Under the pieces are notes generated by a model. That model did not search any database and was not told where the DNA came from. It worked only from the letters and a program-made list of their open reading frames with translations. 64,000 nt of DNA from the NCBI RefSeq assembly GCF_023824315.1, contig NZ_CP098732.1:2542001-2606000 (forward strand), read 5' to 3'. Shown here one piece after another: positions 9,114 through 17,549 of this stretch (positions are counted from its first letter, which is position 1; each line of letters opens with the position of its first letter). The translations under genes and the position numbers were made by a program. This DNA is from Acinetobacter tibetensis. GTDB taxonomy: Bacteria; Pseudomonadota; Gammaproteobacteria; Pseudomonadales; Moraxellaceae.

Positions 9114-10823
9114 TTAAACTTTTATCGATAAATAGTCAGCAATTGGTCCAATCACCAACACTGGCATGAATTGCAACAAGGTCAGAATCAATACGATCCC
9201 AATTAGGGTCAACGCAAAGGTTGGAGATTCAATCTGTAAAGAACCTTTGCTTTCGACTGCTTGCGGTTTGGTTGCCAAACTGACTGCAATTAAGACTGGA
9301 ATGATCAACACGCTATAACGCCCTGCCAATAACGCCACACTGGCACTCAGGTTCCACCATAAAGTGTTATCGCCTAAGCCTTCAAAACCCGAACCATTAT
9401 TGGCATAAGCAGAAACATACTCATAAAACACTTGGCTAATGCCGTGAAATGCTGGATTGGAACTCCCTGTCATTGATGGGACTGCAATGGCGATGGCCGT
9501 CAAACCAAGAATCACCACAGGTTGTAAGAGAATCACCAGCGCCAATAACTTAATTTCAGCAACTTCAACTTTTCGCCCAAACAATTCAGGGGTACGCCCT
9601 GTCATCAAACCTGCGATAAATACGGCAAGAAATAGGTAAATAAAGAACTGTAATAGACCACAACCAATCCCACCCCAAATGGCATTGATCAGCATATTGC
9701 ACAGTTCAACCAATCCAGTCAGTGGTGAAGCCGAATCATGCATCATATTGACTGAGCCGTTATTCACTTGTGTGGTCAAACTTCCCCACAATGCCGATGC
9801 GTCAGCACCGAAACGCATTTCCTTCCCTTCCATCAAAGCAGTATTTGGAATTAACGAAGATTTTTCAGCCCACAGGGTCAATAGTGTTGAAGACAGCGAC
9901 ATCAACAACATGCTACCAAAAATCATCCACATCAGTTTTTTGCGTTGAATAAAGCGTCCAACCATAAACACCGCAGAAAGTGGAATCAGTAAAATCGCAA
10001 TCATCTCAATTACATTGGACAATGGTGTTGGATTTTCTAAAGGCACAGTACTGTTTGGTCCATACCAGCCACCGCCATTACTGCCGAGTTGTTTAATCGC
10101 GACCATCGGTGCAACAGGACCCAATGGAATATGTTGGGTTTTGACTTCTGTGCTTTGCTCTAAAACTTGCACTGTTGGGCCAGCAGACAGCGTTGATGGA
10201 ACACCTTGAAAAGTGAGCAGCAAAGAAAAAACAAAACCAAGCGGAATGAAGAATCGAAATAAGGGGCGGATGATATCCATCCAATAATTGCCCAGATTAA
10301 TGCGATTCCATTTGTTTTGCTCTAGGTCTTGTTGTTGAGCAGATTGTAAAAATAATGCTCTTAACATGGCGACCAATAAGGCAAGTCCCATAATTGGCGA
10401 TAAATATTGCAATCCCACAATCACCGTCATTTGCGATAGATATGACAGTTGTGCTTGCCCCGAATAATGCTGTTGGTTGGTATTGGTCAGGAATGAAATC
10501 GTAGTATGTAAAGCCAAGTCCCAATTCATATTGGGAATATGATCAGGATTTAATGGTAGCCATGCCTGTGTCATTAAAATAGTGACACTCGCCCCCAGCA
10601 ATAAAATATTGCTCAGAACAAAAGCACCCAAATATTGTCGCCAGTTCATCCCACTGCGCTTGACACCGAGCACAGCATAAATCGGTTGCTCAATCCATTT
10701 AAAAAAATGGTCACTCTTCATTGGTTTGCCTTGCATCACATCCGCAAGATAAGCACCAAGCGGGTAAGCCAGCAACAATGAAAAGACAAATACAGTAATA
10801 AATTCCCACATAGCAAATGCCAT
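9114..10823 (-). CDS. kdpA: K+-transporting ATPase subunit KdpA
   Basis: 569 residues of membrane helices, homologous to the K+ channel-like subunit that binds and translocates K+. The four selectivity-loop regions can be seen, including SFLTNTNQQHYSG, KQLGSNGGGWYGPNSTVPLENPTP and YVSAYANNGSGFEGL. The ATG at 10823 gives MAFAMWEF; an in-frame ATG at 10811 (MWEF) is an equally reasonable start, because neither has a strong Shine-Dalgarno. It is the first gene of the kdpABCDE operon, with a tandem repeat 66-87 bases upstream. Confidence 0.95.
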   Translation of the reverse strand: MAFAMWEFITVFVFSLLLAYPLGAYLADVMQGKPMKSDHFFKWIEQPIYAVLGVKRSGMNWRQYLGAFVLSNILLLGASVTILMTQAWLPLNPDHIPNMNWDLALHTTISFLTNTNQQHYSGQAQLSYLSQMTVIVGLQYLSPIMGLALLVAMLRALFLQSAQQQDLEQNKWNRINLGNYWMDIIRPLFRFFIPLGFVFSLLLTFQGVPSTLSAGPTVQVLEQSTEVKTQHIPLGPVAPMVAIKQLGSNGGGWYGPNSTVPLENPTPLSNVIEMIAILLIPLSAVFMVGRFIQRKKLMWMIFGSMLLMSLSSTLLTLWAEKSSLIPNTALMEGKEMRFGADASALWGSLTTQVNNGSVNMMHDSASPLTGLVELCNMLINAIWGGIGCGLLQFFIYLFLAVFIAGLMTGRTPELFGRKVEVAEIKLLALVILLQPVVILGLTAIAIAVPSMTGSSNPAFHGISQVFYEYVSAYANNGSGFEGLGDNTLWWNLSASVALLAGRYSVLIIPVLIAVSLATKPQAVESKGSLQIESPTFALTLIGIVLILTLLQFMPVLVIGPIADYLSIKV

Positions 10824-11207
10824 TTAAAATAGGTCAGCATTAGTATGGAAATTGAGGGCGTAAATTCTCTATATTGAAAAAAGTAAGACGCGTAAATTTC
10901 GCGTAAATTTTTAAATGATTCAGATCACAGATAAAAAATTGACTTAAAAAAGAAAACCTAAAATCTTCATTAGCCTACATAGATAAAACTTAAATTTGGC
11001 ATAAGCCAGCACGTCCTATTCCGTTGTAAATGCGTACTAATTTGATGTGAATATAAATTGAGGTTTATCCCTTAATAGCAAAATAAAACATCCGCCTTTA
11101 TTTCTTTAAATTTGAAAAGCTAATGTCTAAAACAGAGCCAGAAAATTGCTGCGGAATCATTTACATGTTAAAAATAAAACACTTAATAATTTTATATATG
11201 AATCCCA
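10824..11207. promoter_or_regulatory. Divergent intergenic region, kdpA / metallo-hydrolase
   Basis: 384 bases, strongly AT-rich, containing the outward promoters of kdpABCDE (leftward) and the metallo-hydrolase (rightward). The clearest structure is the tandem 11-bp repeat at 10889-10910. No small ORF resembling kdpF is visible. Confidence 0.5.
10889..10910 (-). promoter_or_regulatory. Tandem 11-bp direct repeat, candidate KdpE operator
   Basis: CGCGTAAATTT occurs twice back to back (10889-10899 and 10900-10910) without a mismatch; on the kdp coding strand it reads AAATTTACGCG twice. OmpR/PhoB-family regulators such as KdpE typically bind tandem direct repeats with a period of about 10-11 bp, and this one sits 66-87 bases before the kdpA start. 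The repeat is seen directly; its role is inferred. Confidence 0.5.
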
Positions 11208-12176
11208 ATGAATAAATATATTGCTGCGACTTTCATCTGCACGAGTTTGATTAGCCACGCTGCATTTGCCACTTCACCTCCCGCACCAATTCAACAGCAA
11301 AAACAAGTTTCAGGCTATTACCAATACCAAGCGGGTGATGTGCAAATCACGGCTCTGCTCGATGGCACCAACTTCATGTCGCCGAAGCTATTTCAAAACA
11401 CTCCAGAAAAAGAAGTACATGACATTTTAAAGAAATACGCTGCCGACCAATCCAAAGGCGTACAAACCTCTATCAATGCCTTTTTGGTCAATACGGGTCA
11501 TTCACTGGTTTTGGTGGATAGCGGCGCTGCGAGCTGTTTTGGCGCACATTTGGGTTCAGTTTTAAACAACTTAAAGGCTTCTGGCTATAAACCAGAACAA
11601 GTCGATACCATTTTACTTACGCATTTACACCCAGACCATGTGTGTGGGATCAGCCAAAATGGTGTTGCCAACTTCCCAAATGCAACGGTTTATGTCTCGA
11701 ACGATGAAGCCAACTATTGGCTAAACCCGAAACAAGTCGACCAAATTCCTAAAGATAAACAAGCTGGCTATGTCGGCACTGTGGAAAAAATTAAGCAAGC
11801 CATAGCCCCTTATCAAGCCAAACAACGTTTCAAAACCTACACATTGGGCGGTGAGATTCAAGGCTTTAAAGTGATGAATACCGCTGGGCATACACCAGGA
11901 CATTTTAGCTATGCGCTGAAAAGCAAAGATGAAACGGTGGTATTTATTGGTGACATTGTACACTCGCATACCGTGCAATTTGATAAACCTACAACCGCCA
12001 TTGATTATGATATCGACCCGAAAAAAGCGGTGCAAACACGCCTAAAACAATTTGCGGAATATGCAAAAGGCGGGCAAACCATTGCAGCACCACACCTCCC
12101 ATTCCCCGGCATTGGACATATCTATTCGGCAGATGGGAAAAGCTATCAATGGATTCCTGTGCATTTTAAAGATTAA
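11208..12176 (+). CDS. Exported metallo-beta-lactamase-fold hydrolase
   Basis: 322 residues. An N-terminal signal peptide (MNKYIAATFICTSLISHAAFA, cleavage after about residue 21) predicts a periplasmic enzyme. The zinc-binding motif HLHPDH is at 139-144, with further ligands in TAGHTPGH and in the IGDIVHSH segment, as in the lactonase/glyoxalase-II-like branch of the superfamily. The substrate cannot be told; quorum-signal lactones or thioesters are possible. It stands alone, divergent from kdp, and is closed by a bidirectional terminator. The start ATG at 11208 gives a proper signal peptide. Confidence 0.85.
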   Translation: MNKYIAATFICTSLISHAAFATSPPAPIQQQKQVSGYYQYQAGDVQITALLDGTNFMSPKLFQNTPEKEVHDILKKYAADQSKGVQTSINAFLVNTGHSLVLVDSGAASCFGAHLGSVLNNLKASGYKPEQVDTILLTHLHPDHVCGISQNGVANFPNATVYVSNDEANYWLNPKQVDQIPKDKQAGYVGTVEKIKQAIAPYQAKQRFKTYTLGGEIQGFKVMNTAGHTPGHFSYALKSKDETVVFIGDIVHSHTVQFDKPTTAIDYDIDPKKAVQTRLKQFAEYAKGGQTIAAPHLPFPGIGHIYSADGKSYQWIPVHFKD

Positions 12177-12179
12177 TTC

Positions 12180-12250
12180 TTAAATAAGCCTTCTCCCTTT
12201 GGGATAAATAACACTGTTCCAAAAGGGCTGAGGATGAAAAATCATCCCCC
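12180..12250. repeat. Degenerate intergenic palindromic repeat (possible)
   Basis: The stretch beginning CCTTCTCCCTTTGGGA and ending AAAAGGGCTGAGGATGA resembles, from memory, short repeats scattered between Acinetobacter genes. Only one copy is in this window, so the call is tentative. Confidence 0.25.
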
Positions 12251-12272
12251 TATAAGCAGGTTGAATCATAAA

Positions 12273-12300
12273 AATCCCCTCATGAGAGGGGATTATTTTT
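12273..12300. terminator. Bidirectional terminator
   Basis: AATCCCCTC (12273-12281) pairs perfectly with GAGGGGATT (12286-12294) around a 4-base loop, with T-rich tracts on both sides. It can end the metallo-hydrolase (+) and the lipoprotein operon (-), whose last stop codon is at 12300. Confidence 0.85.
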
Positions 12301-12980
12301 TACTGCTGTGAGCTCATCGAATTTTGTACGAAATTCGGAGAACGCGGCCCATATAATAAACCTTTCTGCTGTACCAACTGCGGAGCATATAACTGCGTAC
12401 TCACACTGTTAGAAAGCACATAGGCTTTGTCCGATAGGTGATTTGAAATTTGGTCAATCAAAGCACCAACCAACATCCCCACCAACCCCGCGTTGCTATT
12501 ATTATTGGCTTGTTGGATTTTTTCCTGACCTTCCCATAATAATGCCCCAGTTTTTAAATCCACCAATTTCGCCTCGACCGCGACGGTCGAAACAGATTGA
12601 ATCACCTGATACTTAGAACCATATTCTTTGACTTTGATATACAGTGCAGCATCCGCTCCAAAGATTTCATTAAGTTTTTGAATTGGAATTTGCTGCGCAT
12701 CATAGCCGTTGGTTACACCATTTTCTTTAAATAGCGTATCCACCACAGAAATGGGAAACACGTAATAACCTGCTTCTGCCACAGGTAAAGTTACAGTAGA
12801 CCAATATCCATAGGTTGCCCGTGTGTCGGGTGACTCATTTACAGGCGGCAATACCAAAATAGATTTTGGCATATTGGCATGATATACAGATAAATCACGT
12901 TTACTTTTTGGTGCCGTAACACACCCCGTAAGCAAGGTCGCTGCAAGCCCAAGTACGCATAGTTTTTTAAAATTTTTCAC
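12300..12980 (-). CDS. DUF799 (GNA1162-type) lipoprotein
   Basis: 226 residues. The lipobox LLTGC gives a predicted lipidated Cys at residue 20. The body matches the DUF799/GNA1162 family: SILVLPPVNESPDTRATYGYWSTVTLPVAEAGYYVFPISVV, then an FGADAALYIKVKEYG strand and LVDLKTGALLWEG. Family members are outer-membrane-associated lipoproteins structurally related to TolB/CsgG-type domains; a transport or envelope-assembly role is suspected but unproven. The ATG overlaps the stop of the DUF4810 gene by 4 bases, so translation is likely coupled. Third gene of the trio. Confidence 0.85.
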   Translation of the reverse strand: MKNFKKLCVLGLAATLLTGCVTAPKSKRDLSVYHANMPKSILVLPPVNESPDTRATYGYWSTVTLPVAEAGYYVFPISVVDTLFKENGVTNGYDAQQIPIQKLNEIFGADAALYIKVKEYGSKYQVIQSVSTVAVEAKLVDLKTGALLWEGQEKIQQANNNSNAGLVGMLVGALIDQISNHLSDKAYVLSNSVSTQLYAPQLVQQKGLLYGPRSPNFVQNSMSSQQ

Positions 12981-13354
12981 TTTGCCCCCCCAACAGTAGA
13001 TTGAGCGGTCATTTTTTTCAAAAGACGATCCATTAATACTGCCGACTCTGGGTAGGTTTGGCGTTCAAGCTCAAAATACTGAACAGCACGTGGCCCATTA
13101 TTGATATTTAGGTTCAATAAACCCAAATGCGCATACAAGCCTGGAGGCACTGCTGCATTTTTAGCTTTGGCTTTTTCAATATCTTTTTCGAGTTTGCCAA
13201 TCTGTTCTTGTGGAGAAGTCTTTTCCGGCAGACTCAACATCAAATAGGTTTGCTGCGGGTATTCGCCCCAACTGTAGAGTGATTTTGGCGCTGAAACACA
13301 GCCCACCAAAGTCATGGTGCAGATTGCACCTAAAACTAATATGATTTTTTTCAT
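12977..13354 (-). CDS. DUF4810 lipoprotein
   Basis: 125 residues from the ATG at 13354 (MKKIILVLGAICTMTLVGC). An upstream in-frame start at 13426 would bury the signal peptide and overlap the previous gene, so it is rejected. The lipobox is LVGC. The mature part has the DUF4810 features: SLYSWGEYPQQTYLML near the N-terminus, and a helical TPR-like tail (GLYAHLGLLNLNINNGPRAVQYFELERQTYPES). It is the middle gene between the CsgG-family and DUF799 lipoproteins, an arrangement known in other Gram-negative bacteria. Function unknown, probably a periplasmic partner of the other two. Confidence 0.82.
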   Translation of the reverse strand: MKKIILVLGAICTMTLVGCVSAPKSLYSWGEYPQQTYLMLSLPEKTSPQEQIGKLEKDIEKAKAKNAAVPPGLYAHLGLLNLNINNGPRAVQYFELERQTYPESAVLMDRLLKKMTAQSTVGGAK

Positions 13355-13367
13355 TGATTCAAACCAA

Positions 13368-14039
13368 TTACTGCGTAGACCACTTATTGGTTTGAATATC
13401 CAATACCAAATTATTGACCGCTTCACGTACAGCCAAATCTAATACTTTACCGTTTAAAGTTGAATCATATGAAGCGGTAGAACCAAAACCTAAGATTTCA
13501 CGTTCACTCAGTGCATACTCACCTGCACCTTGCACAGAGTGGACAATTTCTGCTGTTTTCACATCCACAATATTTAAGTTCACTTTGGCATAAGCAATTT
13601 GAGTTTTACCACGCCCCAATATGCCAAAAAGCTGATGATCGCCGACTTCTTTACGACCAAATTCAGACACGTCACCTGTTAATACATAACGTGCGCCTTT
13701 AATGGCTTGAGAAGATTTGGTGAAGCCAGCTTCTTGTTGTAATTCAGTAAGGTTGTCGCGGTTTAGGACAGAGAAATAGCCTGATTGCTGTAAATGCGTT
13801 TCTAAAATGGTTTTCGCTTGACCACCTAAACGGTCAACATTGTCTGAAAAAATGCCCCGCATGTAGCTCGAGCGATTGTCAAACTTCCCTACAGAAACAG
13901 GGGTTTTAGTTCCCGTATATTTGACTGTCGCCACTGCCGCTGTCACTTGTGGTGCTTGAATTGTTTTTGAGGTTTCTGTTGTTGAACAGGCAGATAATGT
14001 TAAAGCGCTAAATACTGCTGTAAAAATAATTTTCTTCAA
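13368..14039 (-). CDS. CsgG-family lipoprotein
   Basis: 223 residues with lipobox LSAC (lipidated Cys about residue 18) and a CsgG/HfaB-type domain (about 45-215): VSVGKFDNRSSYMRGIF, LETHLQQSGYFSVLNRDNL, ARYVLTGDVSEFGRK and LNIVDVKTAEIVHSVQG. The family includes the curli secretion pore CsgG and the PBP activator LpoB, but this copy is not next to curli genes. The start is TTG (14039); it puts MKK directly before the hydrophobic segment, and a GGGA motif lies upstream. First gene of the three-lipoprotein operon. Confidence 0.87.
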   Translation of the reverse strand: MKKIIFTAVFSALTLSACSTTETSKTIQAPQVTAAVATVKYTGTKTPVSVGKFDNRSSYMRGIFSDNVDRLGGQAKTILETHLQQSGYFSVLNRDNLTELQQEAGFTKSSQAIKGARYVLTGDVSEFGRKEVGDHQLFGILGRGKTQIAYAKVNLNIVDVKTAEIVHSVQGAGEYALSEREILGFGSTASYDSTLNGKVLDLAVREAVNNLVLDIQTNKWSTQ

Positions 14040-14137
14040 GAGTTATCCCACTGATATTTATTAAAAATCAGTGGAATTATAACAAGTTACATTCTGGTTA
14101 CATATACAAAATTAAATATTGTTGTTCTATAAAGGTA

Positions 14138-14761
14138 TTACTTCATTCCAAAAATCAGTTTTAACCCAAGTAAGGTCATGACCCCACCCGCTACACGGTC
14201 AAAAATCGCTTTCGATTTTAAATAAACTTTACGTGGACCTTCTGCCGATAAGGCAACTGCCACCAATGAATACCAACCTGCATCAATAAAGAAACACAGC
14301 ATCGGTAATACCACATAAAAATAGGTAGGAATATCTTTTGGCAATAAAGCAGTGAAAATACTGGCCAACACAATCGCAATTTTTGGATTACTCATTTGTG
14401 TAATTAAACCCAATCGGTACGCTTGTTTATAGCTCATTGGAGCTGCTGCACCATTCGTAGTTTCCATGGGCTCTTTTGCATGCTTAATGATTTTAAATGC
14501 CAGCCAAAGTAAGTAGATACCACCGCAGATTTTTAAAGCGAGATACGCCGAAGGCACTGCTAATAGAATGGCTTGTAAACCCATCACTGCCAATAAACCG
14601 AACAACGCGGCGCCTGTTCCTGTACCCAATGCGGTAAACAAACCATGTTTACGCGAAATCGCAATTGAGTTTTTCGCCACATAAATAAAGGTTGGCCCGG
14701 GGCTAATTGCGCCTAACATTAAAGCTAAGGTAATTGAACCTAATATAATGAGCGATTCCAA
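14138..14761 (-). CDS. LysE/RhtB-family amino-acid exporter
   Basis: 207 residues with about six membrane helices. The N-terminal signature LMLGAISPGPTFIYVAKNSIAISRKHGLFTALGTGTGA is typical of the LysE/RhtB exporters, as are WLAFKIIKHA and the QMSNPKIAIVLASIF motif. Such proteins export amino acids or their derivatives across the inner membrane; the substrate is not predictable here. The start is TTG at 14761, supported by GAGGTG 6 bases upstream. The gene is monocistronic. Confidence 0.87.
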   Translation of the reverse strand: MESLIILGSITLALMLGAISPGPTFIYVAKNSIAISRKHGLFTALGTGTGAALFGLLAVMGLQAILLAVPSAYLALKICGGIYLLWLAFKIIKHAKEPMETTNGAAAPMSYKQAYRLGLITQMSNPKIAIVLASIFTALLPKDIPTYFYVVLPMLCFFIDAGWYSLVAVALSAEGPRKVYLKSKAIFDRVAGGVMTLLGLKLIFGMK

Positions 14762-15182
14762 AGCGCACCTCGATGCATTGGGATAAAAATGGGTGCGTCA
14801 TTTTAGACAAAATTTGCACCAAAACCTATCAAAAAATATGCTTAGCGCAATAAAAAATGCTTTAAATCGCATAATTCAAATGGATTCAGCCGTGTTAAAG
14901 GCTATTATTTAAATACACATGTAAAGTATTTCTTAATTCCCCAAAGACAGTCTCAATTAGAGTAATTATTCAATATAATATTTATTATCATATACTTAAA
15001 ATTATAACACAGGAATTTTACATTTTAATCCAATTACTTTTTTCTCCATAAAATCATTTTTTTAATCAAAATTTCACATTAAATTTTCACATTTCTTTCC
15101 TAGTATTTTTACACCAACAATCACATACTAAAAATATGGTTTTATTTTACTTTCTGATAAAAATGACACAAGAGGGTTGATC
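14762..15182. promoter_or_regulatory. Divergent intergenic region upstream of oleate hydratase
   Basis: 421 AT-rich bases with no ORF. A direct repeat of TTTCACATT occurs at 15072-15080 and 15085-15093, 13 bases apart. It could be an operator or promoter element for the oleate hydratase gene, but nothing proves it. Confidence 0.35.
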
Positions 15183-16796
15183 ATGCCGAATAAAAAAACA
15201 TTCGACGCCAAACAAACACATCTCTGGATCGTTGGGGGTGGCATTGCAGGTATGGCGGCAGCAGCCTTTGCCATTCGTGATGCACAAGTCCCTGCCAAAA
15301 ACATTCATATTCTAGAAGAATTAAATATTACGGGTGGCTCCATGGATGGCGGTGCAACACCTGAAGCTGCACATGCATGGGTTACGCGTGGTGGACGGAT
15401 GCTGACCGATGAAACCTATTTATGTTTATGGGATTTATTTTCGACTATTCCCTCTTTAGAAAATCCAGACATTTCTGTATGGGAAGAATGTCGTGAGTTT
15501 AATGAGAAAGTGAAAACCCACGCCAATGCACGATTAATTGATGCCAAGCACAATATTTTAGATGCGGAAAAATTAGGTTTAAGCAATTTACATCGCGCAC
15601 AAATGTTACGCTTATTAGCATCAAAAGAAGAGCGCATTGGCAGCCGTCGTATTGATGAGTTTTTTGATGACTCTTTTTTCCAAAGTAATTTTTGGCGCAT
15701 GTGGCGAACGACTTTTGCCTTTCAAAAATGGCATAGTGCGGCTGAATTAAGACGTTACTTCTTGCGCTTTATTCAAGAACTGCCTCGCATTCATACTTTG
15801 GCTGGCGTAAAAAGAACCAAATATAATCAATATGATTCGATGATTCTGCCTTTACAGCGTTGGTTAGTTGAACAAGGCGTTGATGTGCGCTTTGGAAACT
15901 ATGTCACCGATGCAGATTTTAGTACGGATGAAACCACACAAGAGCGTCGTGCGACCAAACTTTATGTCAAATTACCTGAAGGTAAAGAAGAAATAGAACT
16001 ACAGCAGCATGATCTTGCCATTTTTACCTTAGGTTCAATCACTGCCGACTCACGTTATGGCAGTAACGATGATATTCCTGCATTAATTCGAGATCGCCAA
16101 GATCATGGCTGGCGTTTATGGGAAACGCTTTCCAAAAAAGCACCTGATTTTGGCCGACCTATGAGCTTCTATGGCAATGTGGATGAACACAAATGGGAGT
16201 CTTTCACGCTGACCATGAAAGATGATGTGCTACTAAAACGGATTGTTGACTATACAGGCAACGAACCCGGCACAGGTGCATTAATGACATGGTTTGAATC
16301 AGGTTGGCATTTATCCATTGTGGTTCCTGCACAACCCCACTTTGCCAATTTACCACAAGGTAGTTTTACCCTCTGGGGTTACGGTTTCCAAATAGATCAT
16401 ATTGGCGATTACATCAAAAAACCCATGTCTGAAGCCACTGGTCAAGAAATTTTAACGGAGCTGATCAAACAGTTAGGGTTTGACGATATTTTGGATCATG
16501 TTTTGGCAACCACCAATGTCACAACGGTCATGATGCCGTATGCCTCTGCCCTATTTGCCTGCCGTAAACCTGGGGATCGTCCTTTCGTGATTCCAAAAGG
16601 ATCACAGAATTTTGCATTCTTAGGGCAATTTGTAGAAATTGAAGATGATGTGGTCTTTACCGTCGAATATTCAGTTCGTGGGGCAATGCTAGCCATTTAT
16701 GAATTCTTTGGGGTCGAACGTGAAATCCCAGAGATTTATAATGGTTTACTCGATCCTAAAGTTGGATTAAAGGCTTTAGAAGCAGTTTTCCACTAA
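15183..16796 (+). CDS. ohyA: Oleate hydratase (MCRA family)
   Basis: 537 residues from the ATG at 15183, which has AGAGGG at 15171-15176 as Shine-Dalgarno; an in-frame TTG at 15177 lies too close to it. An FAD-binding Rossmann motif opens the protein (WIVGGGIAGMAAAAFAI), followed by GGSMDGG and RGGRMLTDETYLCLWDL, family hallmarks. The length fits oleate hydratases. The enzyme adds water to the cis-9 double bond of oleate to give 10-hydroxystearate, a detoxification or fatty-acid modification step in the cytoplasm. It is monocistronic, with its own terminator. The symbol is given by family resemblance. Confidence 0.92.
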   Translation: MPNKKTFDAKQTHLWIVGGGIAGMAAAAFAIRDAQVPAKNIHILEELNITGGSMDGGATPEAAHAWVTRGGRMLTDETYLCLWDLFSTIPSLENPDISVWEECREFNEKVKTHANARLIDAKHNILDAEKLGLSNLHRAQMLRLLASKEERIGSRRIDEFFDDSFFQSNFWRMWRTTFAFQKWHSAAELRRYFLRFIQELPRIHTLAGVKRTKYNQYDSMILPLQRWLVEQGVDVRFGNYVTDADFSTDETTQERRATKLYVKLPEGKEEIELQQHDLAIFTLGSITADSRYGSNDDIPALIRDRQDHGWRLWETLSKKAPDFGRPMSFYGNVDEHKWESFTLTMKDDVLLKRIVDYTGNEPGTGALMTWFESGWHLSIVVPAQPHFANLPQGSFTLWGYGFQIDHIGDYIKKPMSEATGQEILTELIKQLGFDDILDHVLATTNVTTVMMPYASALFACRKPGDRPFVIPKGSQNFAFLGQFVEIEDDVVFTVEYSVRGAMLAIYEFFGVEREIPEIYNGLLDPKVGLKALEAVFH

Positions 16797-16810
16797 TGAC
16801 TTGAATTAAA

Positions 16811-16841
16811 AAAAGAGCGTCATTCAGATGCTCTTTTTTTA
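16811..16841 (+). terminator. Terminator after oleate hydratase
   Basis: AAAGAGCGTC pairs with GATGCTCTTT (one G-U pair) around ATTCA, followed by a run of T. It begins 14 bases after the ohyA stop. Confidence 0.85.
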
Positions 16842-16906
16842 TTTAATCTGTTTTGAATCACTATTGCCTTCTAAAGTTTAGTGAAATTCATCAAGATCCG
16901 ATAACA

Positions 16907-17098
16907 CTAAGGTTGCGAATGATCGACGTGGGATGTTTGATCACGAGCTATCGACTTATAATCATGATCAGCCACAGGGACACCCCCAATGACCATGGTT
17001 CTAACCATCGTTTGAGGTTTATTCAGATCATCCTTTGCATCACAAGCTGTGAGCAACCCTGCCATAATACAGATCAGTATCAAGGATATTTTGTTCAT
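16907..17098 (-). CDS. Small predicted lipoprotein
   Basis: 63 residues from the ATG at 17098, preceded by GAGGGG with good spacing. The sequence MNKISLILICIMAGLLTAC is a clear lipoprotein signal with lipobox LTAC. The mature part is only about 45 residues, polar (KDDLNKPQTMVRTMVIGGVPVADHDYKS), with several His and Asp residues. No family recognised. It stands alone, convergent with ohyA. The signal peptide and ribosome site make it a likely real gene; its function is unknown. Confidence 0.65.
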   Translation of the reverse strand: MNKISLILICIMAGLLTACDAKDDLNKPQTMVRTMVIGGVPVADHDYKSIARDQTSHVDHSQP

Positions 17099-17319
17099 CA
17101 CATCCCCTCTTTTTCGTTCTTATTGTTCTTTCAGCATAGCACTTTTATTTTTCCAATCCTATCGACTTTGTTACAACTTTTATCCATCCACATGATGGTT
17201 CTGCGCGTATGTTCTTTATTTTAAAAAACATCAATTATTCATAGTTAAAACAATAATATGAATGATTTAAGCCAACCAAAATTCGATGTAAATATTTATC
17301 CAATGTATTGAAAAAAGTT

Positions 17320-17486
17320 ATCTTGGCGGCGTCTTATAAAACCCGCCAAAAATACGGGCAACTTTACCAAAGTGGTACAACGCTGCAGTACGTATTGCAA
17401 TTGATCCAAATCAAACGAGTATTGAAAACTTACGTCCTGGCATGTCCGTAATTAGTTCGGTCGATACCCAATCTGTACAGCATTAA
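17320..17486 (+). pseudogene. Frameshifted C-terminal remnant of an EmrA/HlyD-type membrane fusion protein
   Basis: In one frame 17342-17383 reads PAKNTGNFTKVVQR. One frame over, 17388-17486 reads VRIAIDPNQTSIENLRPGMSVISSVDTQSVQH and then stops. Joined, these match the conserved tail of EmrA-type adaptors (ATGNF-KVVQR-PVRI followed by LRPGMSV). About two bases are missing at the junction near 17383-17387, and nothing upstream continues the protein. The rest of the gene and its emrB partner are absent, so this is a decayed fragment inside an otherwise gene-free 450-base gap. Confidence 0.7.
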
Positions 17487-17549
17487 TCTTGTGCAGAAAC
17501 AATTCATTTTCATTTACACTATGCTCTAAGCCAAGTTGATAAAAATCTT

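Noticed and set aside
10824..10960. kdpF-like small ORF upstream of kdpA
   Set aside because: The only short frame (ATG around 10840 on the minus strand) runs into kdpA out of frame, lacks the single hydrophobic helix of KdpF and has no ribosome site.
13355..13426. N-terminal extension of the DUF4810 lipoprotein
   Set aside because: It would overlap the CsgG-family gene and place 24 residues before the lipoprotein signal, which would not work as a signal peptide.
16853..17224. 123-codon plus-strand frame after oleate hydratase
   Set aside because: No ribosome site and biased composition (many His, Ile, Leu, Ser); the minus-strand small lipoprotein with a clear signal and Shine-Dalgarno explains the region better.
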